DNA of 9,547 nt from JBQCEE01 sp051960575 (GTDB lineage: Bacteria; Actinomycetota; Actinomycetes; Mycobacteriales; Jatrophihabitantaceae). The notes below the pieces were generated by a model. That model did not search any database. It was given only the letters and a program-made list of their open reading frames with translations, and had not been told where the DNA came from. Position 1 is the stretch's first letter, and each line of letters starts with the position of its first letter. Below are positions 1 through 5,885 of the stretch, one piece after another. The stretch is from assembly GCF_051960575.1 (NCBI RefSeq), contig NZ_JBQCEE010000405.1, positions 1-9,547 of the forward strand, written 5' to 3'. Made by a program: the position numbers and the translations under genes.

Positions 1-44
1 CCCCCGCGGGGGGCCGCCCGCCGGCGGGTGGCCCCCCGCGAGGG
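1..44. repeat. Near-perfect fold-back palindrome at the window edge
   Basis: Bases 1-22 are the reverse complement of 23-44 at 20 of 22 positions; the exceptions are a C-A pair (4/41) and a G-T pair (16/29). The centre is the perfect 12-base palindrome CCCGCCGGCGGG (17-28). A run of 12 C (47-58) and then 5 G follows. The block is in frame with the gene to its right and would encode Pro, Arg, Gly and Ala, which suits the basic N-terminus of such a protein. It could be genuine coding sequence. A hairpin-induced sequencing or assembly artefact at a contig end is just as possible, because the extreme base composition and the homopolymer both favour errors. Confidence 0.6.
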
Positions 45-228
45 CACCCCCCCCCCCCGGGGGCGCCGCCGGTGGCCGCTGCTCGCCGTGGCCGCCGCGG
101 TCGCGGCGTTAGTGGCCGTGATAAACCAGCGCCAATAATAGGCGTAGGACCCCCTTCCCAAAGCGGCACCGACGTCGACACCGACGCCGACCGGCAACAG
201 CTCGGCGACCGAACCGCAGGTCAGGGGC
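1..228 (+). pseudogene. Interrupted N-terminal part of the septum-formation-family gene
   Basis: Reading in the frame of the downstream open segment, 1-135 gives an Arg/Pro/Gly-rich stretch followed by a hydrophobic helix (LLAVAAAVAALVAVI, codons 79-123). Stops follow at 136-138 (TAA), 139-141 (TAG) and 145-147 (TAG). The frame then reopens as a Pro/Thr/Ser-rich linker (169-216, including TSTPTPTGNSS) that runs directly into the folded domain at 229. Basic segment, one membrane helix, low-complexity linker, then extracytoplasmic domain is the expected order for this family, so this is very probably the true 5' part of the gene. The stops lie in a locally AT-rich patch (about 121-162). Frame 3 is open across it (114-170), so two compensating indels would also restore the reading frame. 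Real decay and sequence error cannot be separated here. The gene may begin left of the window. Confidence 0.5.
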
Positions 229-924
229 ATGGCCGACCTGTCGATCGGTGACTGCTTCAGCGTCGTCGGGAGCGGTGCACAGCAGATCGTGCAGCCGCAC
301 GGATGCACGCAGCACCACACCGACCAGCTCGTCCGGCTCGAACGGGCGGCGGGCGACGACGACCGGTTCCCGCCGGACTCGTACTGGAACGGCCCGGTCG
401 CGAAGCGCTGCGAGCAGGACGTCGCCGCGTTCACCGGTCTGACCGCCGACCGGTGGCCGCTGCACTTCGCGGCGAACCAGTTCCACCCGGTGCGCACCGG
501 GTGGGCGAGCGGCGACCGGACCGTCTACTGCGTGGCGGAGTGGTTGCGCGGCGGCGGCGTCGGCACGGCCCGGCAGCTCACCCCGCGACCGCCCCAGGCG
601 GCGATCACGGCGCCGGACGACCGGACGATCACCGGCGTGCTCGCCGAGCTGCGGCACGGGCCGAACAGCTGCCTCGCGCTGGACGCGGGCGGCCGCCGCA
701 CGGCCATCGCCTCGGTCGACGGCACCTACACGTCCGGCTTCACCACGGTCGACGGCGTGCTCGACCGCGTCCACTCGGGGCTGTTCCGCGGCGTGAGCAC
801 GAGTGCCGCCCTGCCGGTGCGCCGGATCGGGGACACCGTGCGCCTCACCGGCTACTTCGACACCGACACCACCGGCGTCGAGTGTGGCGCCCACACCGTC
901 TTCCGGTTCACCGGGGTGCGCTGA
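229..924 (+). CDS. Septum-formation-family extracytoplasmic protein (open 3' part)
   Basis: The open segment has 231 codons from ATG 229. It begins with the family hallmark GDCF (residues 7-10), has PHGC (23-26) and H29-H30 shortly after, a conserved Cys in KRC (61), and then the typical pattern of a Pro, a Trp and a Gly-Asp-Arg before Cys (W92, GDR 95-97, C101). Six cysteines in total (9, 26, 61, 101, 148, 219) suggest three disulfides outside the membrane. Residues 130-231 form a second, less recognisable beta-rich part. Proteins with this domain are anchored or secreted; some are linked by name to septum formation, but their biochemical role is unclear. As written from ATG 229 the protein has no signal or membrane helix. 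Those lie upstream in frame behind three stops, so 229 may be only the first Met after the break. AGGGG sits one base before the ATG, too close for a normal ribosome site. The 3' end overlaps the convergent GtrA gene by 17 bases. Confidence 0.62.
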   Translation: MADLSIGDCFSVVGSGAQQIVQPHGCTQHHTDQLVRLERAAGDDDRFPPDSYWNGPVAKRCEQDVAAFTGLTADRWPLHFAANQFHPVRTGWASGDRTVYCVAEWLRGGGVGTARQLTPRPPQAAITAPDDRTITGVLAELRHGPNSCLALDAGGRRTAIASVDGTYTSGFTTVDGVLDRVHSGLFRGVSTSAALPVRRIGDTVRLTGYFDTDTTGVECGAHTVFRFTGVR

Positions 925-1381
925 CGAGCCGCCCGCGGGCCGTGCGACCACCCGGCGTTCCCGCGCGCCGGAACGACCACCACTTGTTGCCGAGGAAGTT
1001 GCCGGGGGTGACGAGCACGATCGCGAGCGCCTGGGCGGTGATCGCACCCAGGCCGGCGGCGACGAGCAGGGTGAGCACGGCGAGGTTGGCGGCGTAGACG
1101 CTGACCGAGACGATCAGGAACCGGAGCCCCTGCACCGCGACGCTGCCCCGCTCACGGCGGAAGGTCCAGAGGCGGTTCCACATGTAGTTCCAGCTCGCCG
1201 CGGTGAGGAACGACAGCGTCGCGGCGACCGCGTAGTGCCACCCCGCCTGCCGCACCAGCACGGTGTACGCGGCCAGGTTGACGAGGTAGCCGCTCGCGCC
1301 GACCGTCGCGAAGCGGGCGAACTGCAGCCAGTCCGCCCGGCGGTGCAGCCGCGGCCGGGTGCGGGCGGCGAGCGCCTCCAT
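908..1381 (-). CDS. GtrA-family four-helix membrane protein
   Basis: A 157-residue inner-membrane protein with the GtrA/DPMS-like pattern of four helices in two similar halves, at about residues 21-43, 48-66, 86-108 and 114-132. The first hairpin ends in NYMWNRLWTFRR (65-76) and the second in GNFLGNKWWSFRR (127-139). The aromatic/Arg motif closing each half is the family signature. Members are thought to move polyprenyl-phosphate-linked sugars across the membrane or to support glycosyltransferases that decorate cell-wall glycans. No glycosyltransferase lies next door, so the substrate is unknown. The start at 1381 is preferred because it gives the usual length with a short basic N-terminus. 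The longer start at 1456 would add 25 Arg-rich residues and place the start codon at the edge of the dnaE2 LexA box. If 1456 were right, the gene could share SOS control. The C-terminal tail overlaps the opposite-strand gene by 17 bases. Confidence 0.85.
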   Translation of the reverse strand: MEALAARTRPRLHRRADWLQFARFATVGASGYLVNLAAYTVLVRQAGWHYAVAATLSFLTAASWNYMWNRLWTFRRERGSVAVQGLRFLIVSVSVYAANLAVLTLLVAAGLGAITAQALAIVLVTPGNFLGNKWWSFRRAGTPGGRTARGRLVSAPR

Positions 1382-1446
1382 GCCGGCACCGTGCGCCTGC
1401 GCCGGGCGACGCAGCAGGGTCGAACGTCGCGCGAAGGGCCCGGCGG

Positions 1447-1475
1447 TTGGCAGCATCGAAAGCGCGTTCTATTGT
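1447..1475 (+). promoter_or_regulatory. Predicted dnaE2 promoter, leaderless
   Basis: TTGGCA (1447-1452, 5 of 6 to TTGACA) and TATTGT (1470-1475, 4 of 6 to TATAAT) are separated by exactly 17 bases. Transcription starting 6-7 bases after the -10 element would begin at 1481-1482, on or one base before the dnaE2 ATG at 1482, giving a leaderless mRNA, a common arrangement in actinobacteria. The only Shine-Dalgarno-like bases (GGAG, 1476-1479) are 2 bases from the ATG, too close for usual use. The spacer and the first bases of the -10 element lie inside the LexA box, so repressor and polymerase would compete. Confidence 0.65.
1456..1471. promoter_or_regulatory. LexA (SOS) box of dnaE2
   Basis: The site reads TCGAAAGCGCGTTCTA. 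Against the mycobacterial/actinobacterial LexA consensus TCGAAC-N4-GTTCGA it matches 10 of the 12 defined positions, with A for C at position 6 and T for G at position 15. It covers the promoter spacer and the first two bases of the predicted -10 element, the right place for repression. dnaE2 is a classic LexA target in mycobacteria and many other bacteria, which makes the match more credible than its sequence alone. A TCGAAC half-site at 1420-1425 has no matching right half. Confidence 0.75.
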
Positions 1476-1481
1476 GGAGCG

Positions 1482-4400
1482 ATGGGTTGGGAGAACCCTC
1501 CGATCCCGTGGACGGAGCTCGAGCAGCGGCTGTCGTGGCGCAAGCCCACCGGGCGTCCCGACACCGAGTTCATGCCCGAGCAGCCGGTGTCGCACAAGCG
1601 GGCGGCCTACGAGCCGGTCGGCGAGCGGCCGGCCGTCGCGCCGAGCGTGCCGTTCGCCGAGCTGCACGCGCACTCGTCGTTCAGCTTCCTCGACGGCGCG
1701 TCGTCGCCCGAGGAGCTCGCCGAAGAGGCCGTGCGCCTCGGCCTCGAGGCGCTGACCCTCACCGATCACGACGGCGTCTACGGCATCGTCCGCTTCGCCG
1801 AGGCCGCCGAGGCGCTCGGCCTGGCCACCGGCTTCGGCGCCGAACTGTCGCTCGACGTGCCGATGCCGTCGACCCAGGCCGAGCGGTCGATCGGCGCGCG
1901 GCAGGGCGTACCCGACCCGCCGGGCACCCATCTGCTCGTCCTCGCGCGCGACCCCGACGGGTACGCCGCGCTGTCGAGTGTCATCGGACGCGCCCAGTTG
2001 CGCGGCGGCGCGAAGGGGCGGCCGGTCTACGACATCGATGAGATCGCCGACGCCTCGAACGACCACTGGCTCGTCCTCACCGGCTGCCGGAAGGGCGCCG
2101 TGCGGCGGGCCCTCGACCACGGCGGCGTCGACGCCGCCCGCCGCGCGCGCGCGGACCTCGTCGACAGGTTCGGCCGTGACAACGTCGTCGTCGAGCTGAC
2201 CCACGAGCTCGACCCGCTGGCCGACGAGCGCTACGAGGTCCTCGCCGCGCTGGCCGACGAACTGCGCCTCGACCTCGTCGCCACGACCGCCGCGCACTAC
2301 CACGGGCCGCCGCGGCGTCCGCTGGCCACGGCGATGGCGGCGGTGCGCGCGCGCTCGACGCTCGACGACATCGACGGCTGGCTGCCGGGGTGGGCCGGGC
2401 AGCACCTGCGCTCGGGCGACGAGATGGCCGCGCGGTTCGCCCGGTGGCCGCGGGCGGTGGCCAACGCGGCCCGGCTGGGCAAGGAGATCGCGTTCCCGCT
2501 ACGGCTCATCGCACCCGACCTGCCGCCGTTCCCGTACCCGCCCGGGCACACCGAGATGACCTGGCTGCGCGAGCTCACCGAGCGCGGCTTCGCCGAGCGC
2601 TACGCCGGCAAACCCCATGCCGAGAAGGCCCGCGCGATGATCGAGCACGAGCTGGCGATCATCGAGGAGCTGCACTTCCCCGGCTACTTCCTCGTGGTCT
2701 GGGACATCGCCCGGTTCTGCCGCGAGCGCGGCATCCTCTGCCAGGGCCGGGGGTCGGCGGCGAACTCGGCGGTCTGTTACGCGCTCGGCATCACCGCCGT
2801 CGACGCCGTCTACTACGACCTGATGTTCGAGCGCTTTCTCGCGCCCGAGCGCGGCGAGCCGCCGGAAATCGACCTCGACATCGAGAGCGACCGCCGCGAG
2901 GAGGCGATCCAGTACGTCTACGAGCTGCACGGACGCGCGCACGCCGCGCAGGTCGCGAACGTCATCACCTACCGGCCGAAGTCGGCGATCCGCGACGTCG
3001 CCAAGGCGCTCGGGTACGCGCAGGGGCAGCAGGACGCGTGGAGCAAACAGATCGAGATCGGCTACTACTGGACGGCCGACACCCTCTCGGCGTCGTCGCT
3101 GGAGGAGTCGTCCGACGACGCCTCAACACCTGTCGAGCCACCGCCTGAGATGGTGACCGCGCTGGCCGAGGAGCTGCAGAACGCGCCGCGCCACCTCGGC
3201 ATCCACTCCGGCGGCATGGTGATGTGCGACCGTCCGGTCATCGAGGTCTGCCCGGTCGAGTGGGGACGCATGCCGGGCCGCACCGTGCTGCAGTGGGACA
3301 AGGACGACTGCAGCGCCATCGGCCTGGTGAAGTTCGACCTGCTCGGTCTCGGCATGCTCTCGGGCATCCAGTACGCGCTCGAACTGATCCGCGAGCACCA
3401 CGGTGTCAGCTACGAGATGGCGACGATCCCGCCAGAGGCGCCGTGCGTGTACGACATGCTCTGCGCCGCCGACTCGGTCGGCGTGTTCCAGGTGGAATCG
3501 CGTGCGCAGATGGCGACGCTGCCCCGGTTGCGTCCGCGCTGCTTCTACGACCTCGCGATCGAGATCGCGCTCATCCGTCCCGGGCCGATCCAGGGCGACT
3601 CGGTGCACCCGTTCATCCGGCGCAAGAACGGCAAGGAGCCGGTGACCTACCCGCACCCGCGGCTGAAGGGGCCGCTCGAGCGGACGATGGGCGTGCCGCT
3701 GTTCCAGGAACAGCTCATGCAGATCGCCGTCGCCGTCGCCGACTTCAGCCCGGCCGAGGCCGACCGGCTGCGGCGCGCGATGGGGTCGAAGCGGTCGCGC
3801 GCGAAGATCGAGGCGATGAAGATCCGCCTCTACGACGGCATGGCGGGCAACGGCATCACCGGCGCGATCGCCGACGACATCTACGAGAAGATCCAGGCGT
3901 TCGCGGCGTTCGGCTTCGCCGAGTCGCACTCGATCTCCTTCGCGCTGCTGGTCTACGCGTCGTCGTGGCTCAAGCGCCACTACCCCGCTGCCTTTTGCGC
4001 AGCATTGATCAATGCCCAGCCGATGGGCTTCTACTCGCCGCAGACGCTCGTGCACGACGCGAAGCGGCACGGCATCGAGGTGCGCGGCCCGTCGCTCGTG
4101 CACTCGCAGGCCACCGCCACGCTCGAGGGGCCGTTCGATGGACCGTCACAGTGCCCCTGCCTGGACGCGCCGCAGCCGGCCGTGCGGCTCGGCCTCTCGT
4201 CCGTGCGCTCGATCGGCGACGAGCTCGCGAAGACGATCGTGGCGTCGCGCGACGCGGACGGCCCGTTCACGTCGATGGCCGACCTCGCCCGCCGCGTCGG
4301 GCTCACCGCCGACCAGCTCGAGGCGCTCGCCACGGCCGGGGCGTTCGACCATTTCGCGACAGCGAAGCAACGGCATAGTGGCGGGTCGCGGCGCGAGATG

Positions 4401-4904
4401 CTCTGGGGTGCGGGTGCGGCGGCCACCTCGCGTCCGGGACAGCTCGACGTCGCCGTCTTCGACGAGCAGGCGCCGCCGCTGCCGGTGATGACCGAGCCCG
4501 AGCAGCTGATCGCCGACGTGTGGGCCACCGGCATCTCGCCGACGAACTACCCCACCGCGCTGATCCGTCCGCGATTGCAGGCGATGGGCATCCGCACCGC
4601 GGCCGAGGTGAAGCAGGTGCCCGACCGCACCCGCATCACCATCGGCGGCGTGGTCACCCACCGGCAGCGTCCGGGCACGGCCCGCGGCGTCACGTTCCTC
4701 AACATCGAGGACGAGACCGGCATGCTCAACGTGATCATCGACCCGGTGGTGTGGCAGCGGCACCGGCGTGTGGCGCGCGAGGCCGGCGGACTGCTCGTGC
4801 GCGGCATGCTCGAACGCACCGAGGACGGCGTGATCAACGTCCTGGCCGAGCACGTCGAGCGGCTGCCGCTGGGACTGCACACCAAGTCGCGCGACTTCCG
4901 TTGA
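1482..4904 (+). CDS. dnaE2: Error-prone DNA polymerase DnaE2 (C-family, translesion)
   Basis: A complete 1140-residue C-family polymerase that copies past damaged bases and is responsible for most SOS mutagenesis where it is found, normally with ImuA'/ImuB. The PHP domain has HAH (62-64) and TDHDG (94-98). The polymerase core has GRGSAANS (422-429), catalytic aspartates D464 and D466 in EIDLDIE, and a third, D619, in KFDLLGL. DnaE2-typical stretches follow, including RPGPIQGDSVHPF and FGFAESHSISFALLVYASSW. A helix-hairpin-helix-like region lies near 900-957 and an OB fold near 1050-1130, and the protein ends in the typical KSRDFR. ATG 1482 is chosen because MGWENPPIPW is how actinobacterial DnaE2 proteins begin. 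An upstream in-frame ATG at 1359 would add an Arg-rich tail that runs through the promoter. Small insertions occur near residues 535-557 (Ser/Asp/Glu/Pro-rich), 882-899 (with CPC) and 957-973. No imuA or imuB gene lies beside it. Confidence 0.96.
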   Translation: MGWENPPIPWTELEQRLSWRKPTGRPDTEFMPEQPVSHKRAAYEPVGERPAVAPSVPFAELHAHSSFSFLDGASSPEELAEEAVRLGLEALTLTDHDGVYGIVRFAEAAEALGLATGFGAELSLDVPMPSTQAERSIGARQGVPDPPGTHLLVLARDPDGYAALSSVIGRAQLRGGAKGRPVYDIDEIADASNDHWLVLTGCRKGAVRRALDHGGVDAARRARADLVDRFGRDNVVVELTHELDPLADERYEVLAALADELRLDLVATTAAHYHGPPRRPLATAMAAVRARSTLDDIDGWLPGWAGQHLRSGDEMAARFARWPRAVANAARLGKEIAFPLRLIAPDLPPFPYPPGHTEMTWLRELTERGFAERYAGKPHAEKARAMIEHELAIIEELHFPGYFLVVWDIARFCRERGILCQGRGSAANSAVCYALGITAVDAVYYDLMFERFLAPERGEPPEIDLDIESDRREEAIQYVYELHGRAHAAQVANVITYRPKSAIRDVAKALGYAQGQQDAWSKQIEIGYYWTADTLSASSLEESSDDASTPVEPPPEMVTALAEELQNAPRHLGIHSGGMVMCDRPVIEVCPVEWGRMPGRTVLQWDKDDCSAIGLVKFDLLGLGMLSGIQYALELIREHHGVSYEMATIPPEAPCVYDMLCAADSVGVFQVESRAQMATLPRLRPRCFYDLAIEIALIRPGPIQGDSVHPFIRRKNGKEPVTYPHPRLKGPLERTMGVPLFQEQLMQIAVAVADFSPAEADRLRRAMGSKRSRAKIEAMKIRLYDGMAGNGITGAIADDIYEKIQAFAAFGFAESHSISFALLVYASSWLKRHYPAAFCAALINAQPMGFYSPQTLVHDAKRHGIEVRGPSLVHSQATATLEGPFDGPSQCPCLDAPQPAVRLGLSSVRSIGDELAKTIVASRDADGPFTSMADLARRVGLTADQLEALATAGAFDHFATAKQRHSGGSRREMLWGAGAAATSRPGQLDVAVFDEQAPPLPVMTEPEQLIADVWATGISPTNYPTALIRPRLQAMGIRTAAEVKQVPDRTRITIGGVVTHRQRPGTARGVTFLNIEDETGMLNVIIDPVVWQRHRRVAREAGGLLVRGMLERTEDGVINVLAEHVERLPLGLHTKSRDFR

Positions 4905-4915
4905 CGCCAGAGACC

Positions 4916-4974
4916 GCTTGTCCCCCGGCCCAGGCATCTCGTCGGCCCAGATCTGCCTGGGACGGAGGACAAGC
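4916..4974 (+). terminator. Long stem-loop after dnaE2, probable terminator
   Basis: Bases 4916-4936 pair with 4954-4974 at 19 of 21 positions (mismatches C-A and G-A), around a 17-base loop. The left arm begins GCTTGTCC and the right arm ends GGACAAGC. It starts 11 bases after the dnaE2 stop codon, where a terminator is expected. No T-run follows, as is usual for intrinsic terminators in high-GC actinobacteria. It would isolate dnaE2 from the thioesterase gene and could also protect the mRNA 3' end. A mobile palindromic repeat is an alternative that this window cannot test. Confidence 0.6.
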
Positions 4975-4984
4975 CGGCCTCGGT

Positions 4985-5012
4985 TTGAGAGTCCTACCGA
5001 CTCTGTCAGAAT
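4985..5012 (+). promoter_or_regulatory. Candidate promoter of the thioesterase gene
   Basis: TTGAGA (4985-4990, 5 of 6 to TTGACA) and CAGAAT (5007-5012, 4 of 6 to TATAAT) are 16 bases apart. A start 7-8 bases after the -10 element falls at the ATG at 5020, which again suggests a leaderless message. The match is weaker than that of dnaE2. It relies partly on the logic that a gene behind a strong hairpin needs its own promoter. Confidence 0.4.
4988..5004. promoter_or_regulatory. Candidate operator inside the thioesterase promoter
   Basis: AGAGTC (4988-4993) and GACTCT (4999-5004) form a perfect 6-base inverted repeat around CTACC. The site lies between the predicted -35 and -10 elements, where a dimeric repressor would block polymerase. 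No regulator gene is adjacent, so the cognate protein is unknown. A 6-base repeat can also occur by chance. Confidence 0.35.
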
Positions 5013-5019
5013 GCGAGGC

Positions 5020-5811
5020 ATGGATTTCTCGTCCGCGACCGAACTGAAGGCGACCGAGCCGGGACGCTTCGCCGCCGAGGTCGACGCCACCTGGTCGGTC
5101 GGCGGCAAGGCCAACGGCGGCTACCTGCTCGCCTTGCTCGGCCGTGCAGCGGCGGAGACCAGCACGCATCCGCACCCGATCGCGGCCAGCGCCCACTACC
5201 TGCGCTCGCCCGACGCCGGCGCGGTGACGGTCGAGACGGCAGTGCTGCGTGAGGGCCGCAACGCCACCCAGCTGCGCGCCCGGCTGCTGCAGGGCGACAC
5301 CGTCTGCGTCGAGGCGTTGATCACGACGGCCGGACTCGGCGAGAGCGAGCCGTTCTGGTCGGCCGGACTGCCCGCCATGCCGGCCGACGCCTGGGACGAC
5401 TGCGTGCGGCTGCCTCCCGTGACCCCCACCGGACTCGACGTCCCGATGATGGGCGAGATCGACCTGCGTCTCGAGCAGGCGACCCTCGGCTTCGGTCGCG
5501 GCAGGCCTTCCGGCGCCGGTGAGCTGCGCGGGTGGCTCGCCCTGCCCGACGGCGAGGCGTTCGATCCGATCTCGCTGCTCTTCGCCGTCGATGCCTTCCC
5601 GCCCGCCACCTTCGAGATCGCCCCGAGCGGGTGGGTGCCGACCCTCGAGCTGTCGGTGTACGTGCGCGCGCTGCCGGCGCCCGGACCCGTGCGCGTCCTG
5701 CAGCAGGCGCGGCTCATCGATGCCGGACGCGTCGACGAGGCCTGCTTCGTCTGGGACAGCACCGGCCGCCTCGTCGCCCAGGCCACCCAGCTCGCCGGCA
5801 TCCGCCTGTAG
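5020..5811 (+). CDS. Acyl-CoA thioesterase-like protein (double hotdog, TesB-like)
   Basis: A 263-residue cytosolic protein resembling the actinobacterial thioesterase-like family (4HBT_3/TesB-like), in which two hotdog folds are joined in one chain. Hotdog one spans about 14-105, with NGGYLLALLGRA (32-43) as the central helix region and AASAHYLRSP (55-64) starting the sheet. Hotdog two spans about 145-263, with FAVDAFPPATFE (188-199) as its helix and strands ending in GRLVAQATQLAGIR. The likely reaction is hydrolysis of an acyl-CoA to the free acid and CoA. The substrate chain cannot be told from sequence, and many relatives are uncharacterised. Both 5011 and 5020 are ATGs in frame. 5020 is preferred because it gives the natural N-terminus MDFSS and fits the -10 spacing. 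GAGG lies only 2 bases before it. The gene is isolated, between the dnaE2 hairpin and a convergent kinase. Confidence 0.8.
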   Translation: MDFSSATELKATEPGRFAAEVDATWSVGGKANGGYLLALLGRAAAETSTHPHPIAASAHYLRSPDAGAVTVETAVLREGRNATQLRARLLQGDTVCVEALITTAGLGESEPFWSAGLPAMPADAWDDCVRLPPVTPTGLDVPMMGEIDLRLEQATLGFGRGRPSGAGELRGWLALPDGEAFDPISLLFAVDAFPPATFEIAPSGWVPTLELSVYVRALPAPGPVRVLQQARLIDAGRVDEACFVWDSTGRLVAQATQLAGIRL

Positions 5812-5833
5812 CGGGCCGCGCCGTCCGGACCGG

Positions 5834-5885
5834 TTGATCAACAGACGCGCTCGACCAGATACGACCGTGCGCGTCTCTTGATCAA
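5834..5885. terminator. Stem-loop between convergent genes, probable bidirectional terminator
   Basis: TTGATCAACAGACGCGC (5834-5850) and its partner at 5869-5885 match as inverted arms at 16 of 17 positions (one C-C mismatch) around an 18-base loop, inside which two further C-G pairs are possible. It lies between the thioesterase stop (5809-5811) and the kinase stop (5882-5884), and the right arm contains the kinase stop codon. A shared terminator for two converging genes is the simplest reading. Each outer end is itself the palindrome TTGATCAA, which is unusual in such GC-rich DNA. Confidence 0.6.

Noticed and set aside
1420..1435. Second LexA box upstream of dnaE2
   Set aside because: Only the left half TCGAAC is present (1420-1425); the right half does not match GTTCGA, and isolated TCGAAC occurs many times in the window's coding DNA.
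1382..1456. GtrA start at 1456, adding 25 residues
   Set aside because: The added segment is low-complexity and basic, not typical of the family, and puts the start codon at the edge of the dnaE2 LexA box. Kept only as an alternative.
1359..1481. Upstream extension of dnaE2 to the in-frame ATG at 1359
   Set aside because: It adds an Arg/Ala-rich tail, overlaps the divergent GtrA gene, and runs through the promoter and LexA box. The family N-terminus MGWENPPIPW starts at 1482.
2136..2160. CG-dinucleotide-rich stretch as a repeat element
   Set aside because: It is Ala/Arg-coding sequence in the dnaE2 frame; simple composition explains it.
1152..2405. 417-codon open frame on the minus strand over GtrA and dnaE2
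   Set aside because: Arg/Gly/Val-rich translation with no domain, antisense to well-supported genes; long false frames are expected at this GC content.
3224..4378. 384-codon open frame on the plus strand inside dnaE2
   Set aside because: An out-of-frame shadow with very high Arg/Ala/Pro content; the dnaE2 frame has unmistakable motifs.
4905..5019. Longer thioesterase start at 4918
   Set aside because: The added residues are encoded by the hairpin and promoter region and have no family similarity.
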